Numbered from the stretch's first letter, positions 1 through 10,495 are shown. The stretch: DNA of 64,000 nucleotides from Lysinibacillus odysseyi (GCA_014595895.1 JABUKB010000003.1:1-64000), one strand, 5' to 3'. Notes: generated by a model not told the origin, from the sequence alone. Program-made: numbers and translations.

Positions 1-59
1 TGCATGTATTAGGCACGCCGCCAGCGTTCGTCCTGAGCCAGGATCAAACTCTCCATAAA
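1..59 (-). rRNA. 16S ribosomal RNA, 5' end only
   Basis: Read on the minus strand, this is the universal 16S start: it contains the GAGTTTGATCCTGGCTCAG primer-site sequence followed by GACGAACGCTGGCGGCGTG. Only about 59 nt lie inside the window; the gene continues leftwards out of it. An rrn operon next to the kbaA/gerD cluster matches the B. subtilis rrnI neighbourhood as I recall it. The exact mature 5' end is approximate. Confidence 0.97.
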
Positions 60-220
60 AGTAGTTTGAAAGCTCATTTGCTTTGCTAGCGCTCCAGCCG
101 AAGCTGAAGTCTTTAAGTTGTTCGAGTTCATCACTCGAACTTGTATAATTAACGTTTACTTGTTCAGTTTTCAAAGTTCATGTTGTTGCATTTTTGTTGT
201 CACCTTTTTGCGACTCACTT

Positions 221-250
221 ATAATAGCATCCTTTTTTCATATACGTCAA
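221..250 (-). promoter_or_regulatory. Promoter of the 16S rRNA operon
   Basis: The minus strand has a -35 TTGACG (245-250) and a -10 TATTAT (221-226) separated by 18 bp. It reads into a roughly 160-nt pre-16S leader (60-220). That leader carries a small stem, GTTCGAG/CTCGAAC, around 121-141, typical of spacer processing regions. Position and orientation fit an rRNA promoter; the exact start point is inferred. Confidence 0.6.
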
Positions 251-315
251 CACTTTTTCATAAGTTTTTTTAAGAAAACATTTTCCCTATCATTTTAAAG
301 CCGAAAAGAGGTCAT

Positions 316-951
316 ATGAAATTGAAAAAGATGTTAGTATTACTGGGCTTTATGCTGCTTTTAAGCTGTTTTATTTTAATCTCAAAAGATAGCAAACTTC
401 CTGTATTTTTAGTAACGGAAGAACCTGAAACTTTAACAAAAGGTCATTTTGGCTCTGTTTTTATTGTTGAATTAACTTTTGAGCATAAAGATTTAATGAC
501 CTTTATCCAGCATCCCATCAATAAAAACACACTCTTTCTAATGGATATTGATTTTATCGAGCGTGCTGATCATGTTATCGATATGCTGCAGCAACATCAA
601 CGGCAATTTGGTCTATTAGTATCTGCCCCTGAACAGTTTTCAGCAGAACTAGCAACCTACCAAAAGATTTTGAAGCAACAACCTCTTTGGCTCATGTTAA
701 AGTCTGGGCAATACGATACTAGCCTCCGCAACAAGGCATTTGCAGCTCAAGTGAATGTCATTTCTCCTAGCTTTGTACTTGAGCAGCCTTATCCTAAACA
801 AATCGAAAAAGGCAGTTTTGTCAGTCTGCGTTTATCTGAAGATGACGAATTACAAGTGGAGCCCCTTGTCCAATGGATGAAAACGCAATCGTTTGTCTCT
901 ATAGAAGAAAGTCTATTCGGATTTACAACCAGAAATAAGAAAAGCCCCTAG
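316..951 (+). CDS. Divergent PdaB-like (NodB-fold) protein, probably not catalytic
   Basis: A 211-residue protein with an N-terminal hydrophobic segment (about residues 7-24) that should act as a signal anchor, so it is probably exported or membrane-bound. It is preceded by an AAAAGAGG ribosome site. It occupies the slot that pdaB (ybaN) has in B. subtilis, between kbaA and an rrn operon. By eye it aligns with PdaB: KLPVF...T..P..L.KG, then ELTF, then a stretch around ERADHVIDMLQQHQRQFG that parallels ERHPDTVARIVKDGHQIG, then SGQYD where PdaB has TGQFN. The catalytic Asp of the LTFD motif is Glu here (LTFE), and the RPP motif is absent. PdaB is a sporulation polysaccharide-deacetylase-family protein needed for spore stability. 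I infer a diverged, probably non-enzymatic descendant. A BLAST-level label would probably be hypothetical protein. Confidence 0.6.
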   Translation: MKLKKMLVLLGFMLLLSCFILISKDSKLPVFLVTEEPETLTKGHFGSVFIVELTFEHKDLMTFIQHPINKNTLFLMDIDFIERADHVIDMLQQHQRQFGLLVSAPEQFSAELATYQKILKQQPLWLMLKSGQYDTSLRNKAFAAQVNVISPSFVLEQPYPKQIEKGSFVSLRLSEDDELQVEPLVQWMKTQSFVSIEESLFGFTTRNKKSP

Positions 952-968
952 ACATCTAGAGGCTTTTT
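940..968. terminator. Bidirectional intrinsic terminator
   Basis: The stem AAAAGCC-CTAGA / TCTAG-GGCTTTT with a short loop has a T-run on the plus strand and a matching A-run that serves the minus strand. It lies between the convergent pdaB-like gene (+) and kbaA (-) and overlaps the 3' end of the former. Confidence 0.8.
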
Positions 969-974
969 TGCTGT

Positions 975-1652
975 TTAAGATTGTTGCTGTGCCATACGTT
1001 TGCGTTCTTTCCGTCGTTCTTCTCGTTTTGCAAGGTCAACAGCCGATTGTTTATTGTACTTCGGCAACATTAATAATTGGAATGCATTGACTGCCACCAA
1101 TGGGAATAAAATAAGTGCTAGCCATGTATTAATATTTTCATCTCGTCCCATCAACGCAATGATCCACTCTAATGATGTCACCACAATCATAAAGAATAGT
1201 GCGGAAACCAATACATGCTTTTTGCCCGTCATTTTTACTTTTTTCAGGGCTGTCAAAATAGCCGCACCGACTAAAATTACTAGCAGAACGAGGTAAAATG
1301 CCCAATCACCGAATGTTTTAGCATCTGGTGCAAAACGGAATATAACGATATCTACCAGCACTACAAGAATTAGGACAACTTGTACCCAGTTCCATAATGT
1401 CAATGAACGGAATAGACCAACTCCTACTTGGTGAATAGTTAAGTAAGCAAAAAAACCTGCTTGTGCAATCACACTCATCGTAAATCCTAATAAAACCATC
1501 CAAATAAATGCAGCAATAAATTCACCAATTTGACCACTCGTTATGTATGGTTGAAAGAAATTCCAACGTATAAAAAGACTCGCTACTGCAGTAACGCCGC
1601 CACCAATGATCATCGACACCATAAAAAATTTCATCCAATTTCGTATTGTCAC
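975..1652 (-). CDS. kbaA: KinB-signalling pathway activation protein KbaA
   Basis: A 225-residue polytopic membrane protein with about six hydrophobic segments and a very basic C-terminal tail (KREERRKERKR). It starts MTIRNWMKFF. The sequence and the location beside gerD match KbaA. In B. subtilis, KbaA is needed for activation of the sensor kinase KinB, which feeds the Spo0F-Spo0B-Spo0A phosphorelay that starts sporulation. It is transcribed on its own, convergently with the pdaB-like gene and divergently from gerD. The biochemical mechanism of the family is unknown. Identity is fairly sure from sequence plus synteny. Confidence 0.85.
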   Translation of the reverse strand: MTIRNWMKFFMVSMIIGGGVTAVASLFIRWNFFQPYITSGQIGEFIAAFIWMVLLGFTMSVIAQAGFFAYLTIHQVGVGLFRSLTLWNWVQVVLILVVLVDIVIFRFAPDAKTFGDWAFYLVLLVILVGAAILTALKKVKMTGKKHVLVSALFFMIVVTSLEWIIALMGRDENINTWLALILFPLVAVNAFQLLMLPKYNKQSAVDLAKREERRKERKRMAQQQS

Positions 1653-1796
1653 GACTTATTGTCCCCCGTTTTATATCATTTTTTCTTATTATTTTATCAA
1701 TCGTTGCCTAAAAAAGCTAACATCGTTGTAATTCTATACATATATAACGGCAAATTGTGAACAATAATCGAAAGAGCTTTATGAAAGGAGAAACAC

Positions 1797-2366
1797 ATGC
1801 GCCGACTTCTTATATTATGTAGCTTCATTTTCTTGCTGGCAGGCTGCAATGCTGAAAAATCTTCCACTTTATCCTACGAAGAAATAAAAAAAATCATGGT
1901 GGATTCCTTGCAAACAGAAGAAGGCAAAAAGGCTGTTCGCCAGTTATTAACGGATCCCGAATTCAAAAAATTACTCGTTTTAGAGCATGATGATATCGAA
2001 ACGGCTATGAAAACTACTTTGCTGTCAACTGAGGCTGAAGAATTTTGGAAAAAAACGTTTGAAGATCCTGCTTTTAAAGAGGCATTTGCAAAAAGCATGA
2101 AGGACCAACAGGAAGATGTGATGAAGGGTCTCATGAATGACGCTAGCTTTCAAGAGCAGCTCACTAAGTTTTTCGATCAGCCGGATATGCAAAAGCAATT
2201 CGAATCTTTATTGAAAAGCGCTGCGATTCGCAAACAGACAGAGGAAGTAGTGAAAGAAGTAATCGAGAACCCTCTTATGCAATCGAAGTGGCAGGAGCTT
2301 ATTCGTCAGAGCGAGGAAAAAAAGGACGAGAAAAAGGGTGAAGAAAATAAAAAGGGAGGCGAATAA
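1797..2366 (+). CDS. gerD: Spore germination lipoprotein GerD
   Basis: A 189-residue lipoprotein. The signal peptide ends in the lipobox LLAGC with the lipidated Cys at residue 17. The mature part is highly charged and helical, with recurring FxxPxFK-like segments (TDPEFKKLL, EDPAFKEAF), and ends in a Lys/Glu-rich tail. This is the GerD pattern. In Bacillus, GerD is an inner-membrane-associated scaffold that clusters nutrient germinant receptors into the germinosome, so it acts in the dormant spore. The AAAGGAG site upstream supports the ATG start. It is shorter and more charged at its C terminus than its neighbours. Expression from a sigma-G promoter is expected from the family; I did not pick out the boxes. 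Confidence 0.9.
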   Translation: MRRLLILCSFIFLLAGCNAEKSSTLSYEEIKKIMVDSLQTEEGKKAVRQLLTDPEFKKLLVLEHDDIETAMKTTLLSTEAEEFWKKTFEDPAFKEAFAKSMKDQQEDVMKGLMNDASFQEQLTKFFDQPDMQKQFESLLKSAAIRKQTEEVVKEVIENPLMQSKWQELIRQSEEKKDEKKGEENKKGGE

Positions 2367-2379
2367 TCAGCCTCCTTTT
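2350..2379. terminator. Terminator between gerD and salA
   Basis: The stem AAAAGGGAGGC / GCCTCCTTTT overlaps the last gerD codons and ends in a T-run on the plus strand. The A-rich 5' arm could also serve salA from the other side. Confidence 0.8.
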
Positions 2380-2407
2380 TATTTATCCCATATTAACAGG
2401 GAATACT

Positions 2408-3463
2408 TTATTTTGTTAACTTTTGAATAATACGCTCTGCCATCTCTAAATAAAGCTTACCTGTCGGATGTGTTTCTTGGTAAACGGATGGTGCAAAGTC
2501 TTCATCTGCCCAGTCTGGTTGTCCTAGCGGAATTTGTCCCAGTAAATCTGTACGCAATTCTTCAGCTAGCTTTGTACCGCCGCCTTGACCGAATACGAAT
2601 TCGCGTTCACCTGTTGTTTTGGACTCATACCAAGCCATGTTTTCTACCACGCCAAGAATTTCATGGTTTGTTTGCAGAGCCATGGCACCCGCACGCGCTG
2701 CTACAAATGCCGCCGTTGGGTGTGGTGTCGTTACAACTACCTCTTTAGACGCCGGTAACATTTGGTGTAAGTCCAGTGCTACGTCCCCTGTGCCTGGCGG
2801 TAAGTCTAATAGTAGATAATCTAAGTCTCCCCACTCTACATCACGGAAGAATTGGTCTAGCACTTTCCCAAGCATTGGTCCACGCCAGACGATTGGTGCA
2901 TTATTTTCTACGAAAAAGCCCATTGAAATCACTTTTACACCCATACGCTCTACTGGATAAATGCGATCATTTTTCACAACAGGCATTTCCGTAATCCCCA
3001 TCATATCGGGTACAGAGAAACCATAAATATCCGCGTCGATCAAACCAACTTTTTTGCCAAGGCGAGCAAGTGCTACCGCCATATTTACAGAAACTGTTGA
3101 TTTACCTACGCCCCCCTTACCAGAAGCAATTGCGATAAATTGCACTTTAGATAGGGGTGATAAAATATCCTGCGCATCCGCCTCTGTCGCTTGACCACGG
3201 AATGAGTCTAATACTTCGGGTGCCAACTCTTCAAAACGAATTCCTACTGAAGCCGCGCCGTTTTCTTTTAATAGTTCAACAATTTTCATTTGCAGTGTCA
3301 TTTGTTCTGGTGTATTTGTTTTTGCAATGGCGATTTTTACGCTTACGAATTCTTTTTCTTCTTTAATCGTTACGCCTACAATTCCGCCTGTTTGCTCCAA
3401 CGTTCTATGTAAAAAAGGATCTTCTAATTGCCCCAATAATTCTCTGACTTGCTGTTCATTCAT
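2408..3463 (-). CDS. salA: Mrp/ApbC-family P-loop ATPase SalA
   Basis: A protein of about 351 residues. An N-terminal DUF59/MIP18-like region (about 1-90) is followed by a deviant-Walker-A ATPase domain with GKGGVGKST, a switch region (DLPPGTGD) and the IDADIYGFSVPDMMG signature. The CxxC scaffold motif of iron-sulfur Mrp carriers is not evident. In B. subtilis, SalA (YbaL) represses scoC and so raises exoenzyme production; other Mrp proteins carry Fe-S clusters. The start is uncertain. ATG at 3463 is preceded by GGGGGAG at 11 nt, while a TTG two residues upstream (initiating at 3466) has better spacing. It stands between gerD and cwlD as in B. subtilis. Confidence 0.88.
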   Translation of the reverse strand: MNEQQVRELLGQLEDPFLHRTLEQTGGIVGVTIKEEKEFVSVKIAIAKTNTPEQMTLQMKIVELLKENGAASVGIRFEELAPEVLDSFRGQATEADAQDILSPLSKVQFIAIASGKGGVGKSTVSVNMAVALARLGKKVGLIDADIYGFSVPDMMGITEMPVVKNDRIYPVERMGVKVISMGFFVENNAPIVWRGPMLGKVLDQFFRDVEWGDLDYLLLDLPPGTGDVALDLHQMLPASKEVVVTTPHPTAAFVAARAGAMALQTNHEILGVVENMAWYESKTTGEREFVFGQGGGTKLAEELRTDLLGQIPLGQPDWADEDFAPSVYQETHPTGKLYLEMAERIIQKLTK

Positions 3464-3539
3464 CAATTGAAACACTCCCCCAAAATTTATTTCCTAGTTA
3501 GTATATCACAGACCTGTTATTGTAGTAGCGCAACTTGCT

Positions 3540-4253
3540 TTATTGGATTGTCGTTTCAAAAAATTGTTCTATTCCTTTTGCAATGGCAACGGCCATTTTT
3601 TCTTGATACTTCTTATCAACAAGCAAGGCACGCTCTTCATCATTGCTGAGAAAGCCTGTCTCAATTAAAACAGCTGGTGCTTCGGTTTTTTTCAATAGAT
3701 AAATCTTTTCAATCGCCAATGCTTCTCGATTGGTATTGCCGAGCTCTTCTGTCAGTTCCCCTTGGACCACTTTTGCTAGTATTTCACTTTGCGGGTGACC
3801 TGTTTTATGATAAAACACTTGAGCTCCGCGCCATTTGCTATCGGGTATAGCATTCGCATGAATCGTCAAAAACAAATCAGGCTTGGAAGAGGTCACAATA
3901 GACTGCCGCAAAAAGATATCCTGCTTTTTCCGTTCACGAAGAGAGCCATATTCTTCCCCTGGAGCATGCTCACTAACTACATCCCCGTCTCCTGTCCTCG
4001 TCATGATGACTTGGGCTCCGCGTCTTTCCAATTGTCGTGCTACCTTTTGAGTAATAGCCAATGTAATGTCCTTTTCAATGACTTCTCCCTTAGAGGCGCC
4101 GCCATCTATACCACCATGCCCTGCATCTAAAACGATCGTCACACCACCTAAAGGTTCCGGCAAGAAATAACGCCGGTCAGATGCACTTGTCTCATATACT
4201 ACTAAAATCAAACAGCCTGCTAATAATACAATCAAAGCGAGCCATCGCCGCAC
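3540..4253 (-). CDS. cwlD: Germination-specific N-acetylmuramoyl-L-alanine amidase CwlD
   Basis: A 237-residue Amidase_3 family zinc amidase with an N-terminal membrane segment. Zinc and catalytic motifs are visible: DAGHGGIDGG (His ligand), IEKDITL (Glu ligand), TIHANAIPD (His ligand) and VLIETGFLSN (catalytic Glu). CwlD, with PdaA, makes the muramic-delta-lactam of spore cortex peptidoglycan, which is the mark cleaved at germination. I chose the GTG at 4253 because an AAGGAG sits 10 nt before it and the length then equals the 237 aa of B. subtilis CwlD; an upstream GTG at 4274 is less likely. Its usual neighbour salA is directly downstream. Confidence 0.9.
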   Translation of the reverse strand: MRRWLALIVLLAGCLILVVYETSASDRRYFLPEPLGGVTIVLDAGHGGIDGGASKGEVIEKDITLAITQKVARQLERRGAQVIMTRTGDGDVVSEHAPGEEYGSLRERKKQDIFLRQSIVTSSKPDLFLTIHANAIPDSKWRGAQVFYHKTGHPQSEILAKVVQGELTEELGNTNREALAIEKIYLLKKTEAPAVLIETGFLSNDEERALLVDKKYQEKMAVAIAKGIEQFFETTIQ

Positions 4254-4306
4254 ATGTCCCACTCTCCTTTTCACAATACTATACGTAGAAAAGCGGGGCA
4301 GTATGC

Positions 4307-6103
4307 TTAATTTGTAGCTAGATTATTTTGCAGGGATCGGTAGAAGCCGCCCTCTTGCATTAATGTCTCGTGATTACCTGATTCCAATATTTCTCCATCT
4401 TTGATAACTAAAATCTTATCGGCCTTTTCAATGGTTTTTAAACGGTGGGCAATAACAAAGCTTGTCCGCCCTTCCATTAGGTTGTTTAAACCGTTCTGAA
4501 TATGCACCTCAGTCATCGTATCGACACTCGATGTTGCTTCATCTAAAATTAAAATATCCGGGTCTTCCAAAATGGCGCGCGCAATGGCAATCAACTGCCG
4601 CTGTCCCTGGCTGAGATTCATCCCGCCACTTGTCAGCATCGTATCGTATTGTTGCGGCAAGTATTTAATAAAGTTATGCGCATAAGCGATTTTTGCCGCT
4701 TCTTCCACCTCTGCATCCGTTGCCGTCAGTTTCCCGAAACGAATATTTTCACGTACAGTACCCGAAAATAAATACGTATCTTGCAGCACTACGCCTACAT
4801 GCTCGCGGACATTTGTCATCTTATACGATTCAATGGGCTCACCGTCCAGTAAAATACGACCTCCTGTTGCATCATAAAAACGGGTTAGTAACTGAATGAT
4901 TGTCGTCTTTCCCGAGCCAGTAGGTCCGACAATCGCTACCATTTCACCAGCATTTACTTTAAATTCAATACCTTTTAAAATAGGTTTCCCTGCTTCATAT
5001 TCAAATTGGACACCTTCAAACTTTACATCGCCTGTGAAACGTTGCTTTTCTTTACCGGAGGTCATTTGCTCTTCTGATTCATCTAAAATTTCAAAGACAC
5101 GCTCCGAGCCGGCAATGGCGGATTGGAATGTATTGAGTAAATTAGACAATTGGTTAATCGGACGGAAAAATTGGCGTGTATACGTCACGACGGCCGCAAT
5201 TTCGCCGACTGTTACATTGCCTTTAATCGCCATGAACGCTCCAACTCCAATGACAAGTGCCACACCTAAATTATTCATAAAGTTATTGAACGGACCCATC
5301 ATCCCTGACACAATATCCGCTCGCATAGCTGAGGAGCGCAACCGTTCATTCGCTTGTGTAAATTCTTCTACTGTTTGCTGTTCCTTCCCAAATAGTGTCG
5401 TGATGTCTGAGTTTGAAATCGTTTCTTCTACATAGCTGTTTAATTGTCCTAAATCTCGTTGGCGTGCGACAAAGCTCACGCTACTTCTTTTAATAATTTG
5501 TTTTGTCGTCCAGACGATCAGCGGGATGACGGTCAATGTCACAATGGCCAATACCCAGTTCAAGTAAAAGAGCACGACTGCTGTTCCAACAATCGTTAGG
5601 AAAGACGACATAATTTGCACGACACTTTGCGATAAGGCAGCATTTAAATTATCGATATCATTGGTCATGCGGCTCATTACATCGCCCTGCTTGCGCTTAT
5701 CGAAAAATGCGAGCGGCAATGTTTGCAGCTTTTCAAATAATTGCTGGCGCATCGTACGAATAGTTTTTTGTGATACACGAATCATGACAAAGGATTGTAG
5801 CCATGTAAATATGGCATGTACAATATAAACCCCAGCTAAGACAAGCGCCATCCTTATCGCGCCTTCAACATCAAAGGTTAAAATATAACCATCTGTAATA
5901 ACACCGATTAGAAATGGCCCCACTAAACTAAGCAACGAACCAATAACGACAAACATGACTGCCATGTAGAGACCGATTTTTTGCTGACGCATATAGCTCC
6001 AGATGCGCAGTAGTGTTTCCTTTTGATTTTTCGGTTTTACAATGGGACCAGTAAATCTTCCACCCGGATGTCCCATGGGTGATGGAGGTCCTGCCTTACT
6101 CAT
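4307..6103 (-). CDS. ABC exporter half-transporter, catalytically canonical subunit (YfiC/BmrD type)
   Basis: A 598-residue fused transporter. Six transmembrane helices (residues about 40-320) are followed by a nucleotide-binding domain with Walker A GPTGSGKTT, a signature variant LSQGQ, Walker B LILDEATSSVD with the catalytic Glu present, and switch histidine IAHRL. The N-terminal leader is Pro/Gly rich. The start codon lies inside the 3' end of the upstream ABC gene (8-bp overlap), so the two are co-translated. Together they form a heterodimeric exporter of the BmrCD/LmrCD/YfiBC multidrug group. The substrate cannot be told from sequence; drugs, lipids or peptides are typical. Confidence 0.85.
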   Translation of the reverse strand: MSKAGPPSPMGHPGGRFTGPIVKPKNQKETLLRIWSYMRQQKIGLYMAVMFVVIGSLLSLVGPFLIGVITDGYILTFDVEGAIRMALVLAGVYIVHAIFTWLQSFVMIRVSQKTIRTMRQQLFEKLQTLPLAFFDKRKQGDVMSRMTNDIDNLNAALSQSVVQIMSSFLTIVGTAVVLFYLNWVLAIVTLTVIPLIVWTTKQIIKRSSVSFVARQRDLGQLNSYVEETISNSDITTLFGKEQQTVEEFTQANERLRSSAMRADIVSGMMGPFNNFMNNLGVALVIGVGAFMAIKGNVTVGEIAAVVTYTRQFFRPINQLSNLLNTFQSAIAGSERVFEILDESEEQMTSGKEKQRFTGDVKFEGVQFEYEAGKPILKGIEFKVNAGEMVAIVGPTGSGKTTIIQLLTRFYDATGGRILLDGEPIESYKMTNVREHVGVVLQDTYLFSGTVRENIRFGKLTATDAEVEEAAKIAYAHNFIKYLPQQYDTMLTSGGMNLSQGQRQLIAIARAILEDPDILILDEATSSVDTMTEVHIQNGLNNLMEGRTSFVIAHRLKTIEKADKILVIKDGEILESGNHETLMQEGGFYRSLQNNLATN

Positions 6104-7835
6104 TTAAAGTTCCCCCCTTTTCTTGCTGTGTTTGTACAATTTCTTGGTATAGTGGGCTGCACTTTAAGAGTTCCTCATGGGTACCACTTGCTGCAATTCG
6201 CCCATCATCCATTACTAAAATTTGCTCTGCATGACGGATAGAAGATACTTTAGATGACACAATTAACTTTGTAGCCTCAGCAAATTCCGTGGCAATCGCC
6301 CGCTGAATCGCCTTCTCTGAAATGCTATCTACGGCACTTGTTACATCATCAAGCACTAAAATAGCCGGCTTCCGTACAAAAGCACGTGCCATGGCTAATC
6401 GCTGCTTTTGACCGCCCGATAAGTTCGTCGCTCCTTGTGTCAGCTCATGGTCCGTCCCTGCAGGTAATTTATCGACAAACTCCGTGGCACACGCCGCCTC
6501 AAGTGCTGCAGCTATTTGTTGATCCGTTGCTTGTTCATTCCCGTAACGAATATTTTCTGCAATGGTTTTTGAAAACAGAGAAGCCTTTTGCGGCGCAAAG
6601 CCGATAGCCGCTCGCAAATCTTGTATTTGATATTGAGGGAGTGGAATGCCATCCACCTTGACTGTTCCTTCATCCGGATCGAAAAGGCGCGGAATCATTT
6701 TCATCAATGTAGATTTCCCGCTACCAGTCATGCCGATAATTCCAACTGTTTCCCCTGCTCGAACGGCAAAGGAAATATCTTTCAGTACCGGTTCGGTTTG
6801 TGCGCTATACGCAAAGCTCACATTTTCAAATGATAGCTCTCCGTGTATTGGATACTGTACAGGAGCTTCCGGCGATACAATATCTCGCGGCTCTTCCATG
6901 ACCTCCACAATACGGCCGGCACTCGGCACTGCTCTTGCTAGTTGCATTAATACCATTGAAGAACTCATTAACCCTTGCATAACCATCATTAAATAGTTAA
7001 TGAAAGCTAAAATAACGCCCACTTGGATAGTATTGTTTTCTACTTTCATCGCACCCAACCACATCGCTGCTACGATCCCCATATTAATGACAAACATCGA
7101 TATCGGCGCTAAAATCCCGACAATTTGGTCTGCTGTAATACTGCGTTTCATTAACTGTGTATTCGTTCCAGTAAATTGCTCAATTTGATGTTTGCCGCGG
7201 TTATAAGCCTTTATTACACGAATACCGGCTAGGTTTTCCTGCATTTTCGTATTGACCTGGTCCACAACTAACTGCACCTTTAGAAATAATTTGCCAGAAA
7301 TCATCGTAAAGAAATACACGCAAAACGCTAAAATAGGTACAATCACCATCAAAATGCCAAACAATTCGCGGGCTGTAAACCATATCATTACAATCGCCCC
7401 GACAAACAGCATCGGTCCGCGCACAAAGATTTTCAGCAACATCGTTAGGGCACGCTGTAGCATATCCACATCGCTTGTAATATTGGTCACAAGCTTTCCA
7501 AGGGTAAATTTATCTTTATTTCGATTTGAAAAATATGTAATGGTTTCATATAAATCATAACGGACATCTGTCGCAAAGTTCACTGCCGCCTTTGAAGCAA
7601 AATAAGAACATCCTGCTCCCCCCACAAGCCCTATCAATGACGCCCCTATCATCAGTCCGAATGCTTTCAGAATATATGCGGTATCCTGGTTGGCAATCCC
7701 ATTATCAATAATGTGCTGTAGGATAGTCGGCTGTACTAAGTCCATGCTTACTTCAATCACCATCATCAATGGTGCAATCAATGCAAACACTAAATAGGAT
7801 CTTAAATATTTCGTTAACTTTAAAACCGCCTGCAT
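6096..7835 (-). CDS. ABC exporter half-transporter, degenerate-site subunit (YfiB/BmrC type)
   Basis: A 579-residue half-transporter: membrane domain at about residues 10-300, then an ATPase domain with Walker A GMTGSGKST and a canonical LSGGQ. Walker B reads LVLDDVTSAVD, with Asp in place of the catalytic Glu, and the switch histidine is missing (IVSSKVSSI). This asymmetry marks the subunit that contributes the non-hydrolysing site in heterodimeric ABC exporters. It is the second gene of a three-gene operon: small protein, this gene, canonical partner. The GGAAG site before ATG supports the start. Confidence 0.85.
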   Translation of the reverse strand: MQAVLKLTKYLRSYLVFALIAPLMMVIEVSMDLVQPTILQHIIDNGIANQDTAYILKAFGLMIGASLIGLVGGAGCSYFASKAAVNFATDVRYDLYETITYFSNRNKDKFTLGKLVTNITSDVDMLQRALTMLLKIFVRGPMLFVGAIVMIWFTARELFGILMVIVPILAFCVYFFTMISGKLFLKVQLVVDQVNTKMQENLAGIRVIKAYNRGKHQIEQFTGTNTQLMKRSITADQIVGILAPISMFVINMGIVAAMWLGAMKVENNTIQVGVILAFINYLMMVMQGLMSSSMVLMQLARAVPSAGRIVEVMEEPRDIVSPEAPVQYPIHGELSFENVSFAYSAQTEPVLKDISFAVRAGETVGIIGMTGSGKSTLMKMIPRLFDPDEGTVKVDGIPLPQYQIQDLRAAIGFAPQKASLFSKTIAENIRYGNEQATDQQIAAALEAACATEFVDKLPAGTDHELTQGATNLSGGQKQRLAMARAFVRKPAILVLDDVTSAVDSISEKAIQRAIATEFAEATKLIVSSKVSSIRHAEQILVMDDGRIAASGTHEELLKCSPLYQEIVQTQQEKGGTLNE

Positions 7836-7857
7836 CTCGACACTTCCTTTTTCCCTT

Positions 7858-8106
7858 CTATACTTCTTCCTGTTCCGACTCTAGTACTTCATCCAATGCA
7901 AACACCACACGAAACTCTTCCATAATGGCTTCTGTCGCCTTTAATTCCCCTGCAATCACGGGATGGATTGATGCAAATGTCTTCGTATCTAGTTGCTGTT
8001 TTAATGTATCGCGCTTTACTTCAAGCTGTTGATAAAACATAAGGGCACGACCACGACGAAATGTCTGTGCACCGCCCCTCTTTTTACGACACTCTTCACG
8101 ACTCAT
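7858..8106 (-). CDS. Small charged protein of unknown function leading the ABC exporter operon
   Basis: An 82-residue protein starting MSREECRKKRGG, with no membrane segment or clear domain. Its first 22 residues are basic (KKRGGAQTFRRGR). The remainder is predicted helical and acidic, ending ESEQEEV. A longer frame extends upstream, but GAGGTGAG lies just before the ATG at 8106 and a consensus promoter lies inside the longer frame, so the short form is right. The basic N terminus and leading position are compatible with a small DNA-binding or accessory regulator of the exporter. That is a guess; I do not recognise the family. Confidence 0.6.
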   Translation of the reverse strand: MSREECRKKRGGAQTFRRGRALMFYQQLEVKRDTLKQQLDTKTFASIHPVIAGELKATEAIMEEFRVVFALDEVLESEQEEV

Positions 8107-8127
8107 TGTTCTCACCTCACGTATGCT

Positions 8128-8156
8128 ATTGTATACAAATGTATACTCGTTTTCAA
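8128..8156 (-). promoter_or_regulatory. Consensus promoter with embedded GTATAC dyad operator
   Basis: On the minus strand a -35 TTGAAA (8151-8156) and a -10 TACAAT (8128-8133) are separated by exactly 17 bp. A dyad GTATAC-AAAT-GTATAC (8131-8146) fills the spacer and reaches into the -10. An operator placed there would block RNA polymerase, so the exporter operon is probably repressor-controlled. The repressor is not identified. Confidence 0.7.
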
Positions 8157-8206
8157 TAAAATAAAGCCCTACACAGGAATCCTGTAGAGAGCTTGTATTC
8201 TGCAAA

Positions 8207-8464
8207 TAGACGAGAAGGAATTTAGTTTATACATTTATAATTTAATTCAATTTTAAATCCTATTCTCTCAGGTTATGAGGGCTATTCCTACATAGTTCCT
8301 AATTTATAAACTATAGTACCAAAAATTTTATCTAGATAATCTCCCTCACAACACCAATTCAAATGGTCCAGTGGTTCGTACACCATCTAATTATATTAAT
8401 TTTCTAAATTCATCTTTTATTTTAATAAATTCTCAAGTATACTAAATTCAAATTGAATAGAAAT
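8207..8464. other. AT-rich spacer between the divergent exporter operon and thiC
   Basis: No credible gene is seen. The plus-strand end contains TATACT (8438-8443), a plausible -10 for the thiC leader, but I could not find a convincing -35. Confidence 0.5.
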
Positions 8465-8560
8465 AACTAGGGGAGTCCAATAAGTTGGGCTGAGAAAGAA
8501 ACACGCTGAAGTTTCTTGACTCTTGGGACCTGATCTGGCTCATACCAGCGTGGGGAAGTT
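8465..8560 (+). promoter_or_regulatory. TPP riboswitch (thi-box)
   Basis: The thi-box landmarks are present in order: an ACTAGGGGAGTCC start, GGGCTGAGA, then GACCTGATCTGG, ATACCAGCG and TGGGGAAGTT. It binds thiamine pyrophosphate and shuts the downstream thiamine gene when TPP is abundant. The intrinsic terminator directly after it indicates transcriptional control of thiC. Confidence 0.95.
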
Positions 8561-8600
8561 AAAATCTTTATTATAGTAATACTACTTCTGTATGCATATT

Positions 8601-10495
<1,895 letters not shown>

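Noticed and set aside
4896-5435. 179-codon plus-strand frame
   Set aside because: Antisense to the ABC exporter gene; a typical shadow of a conserved ATPase domain.
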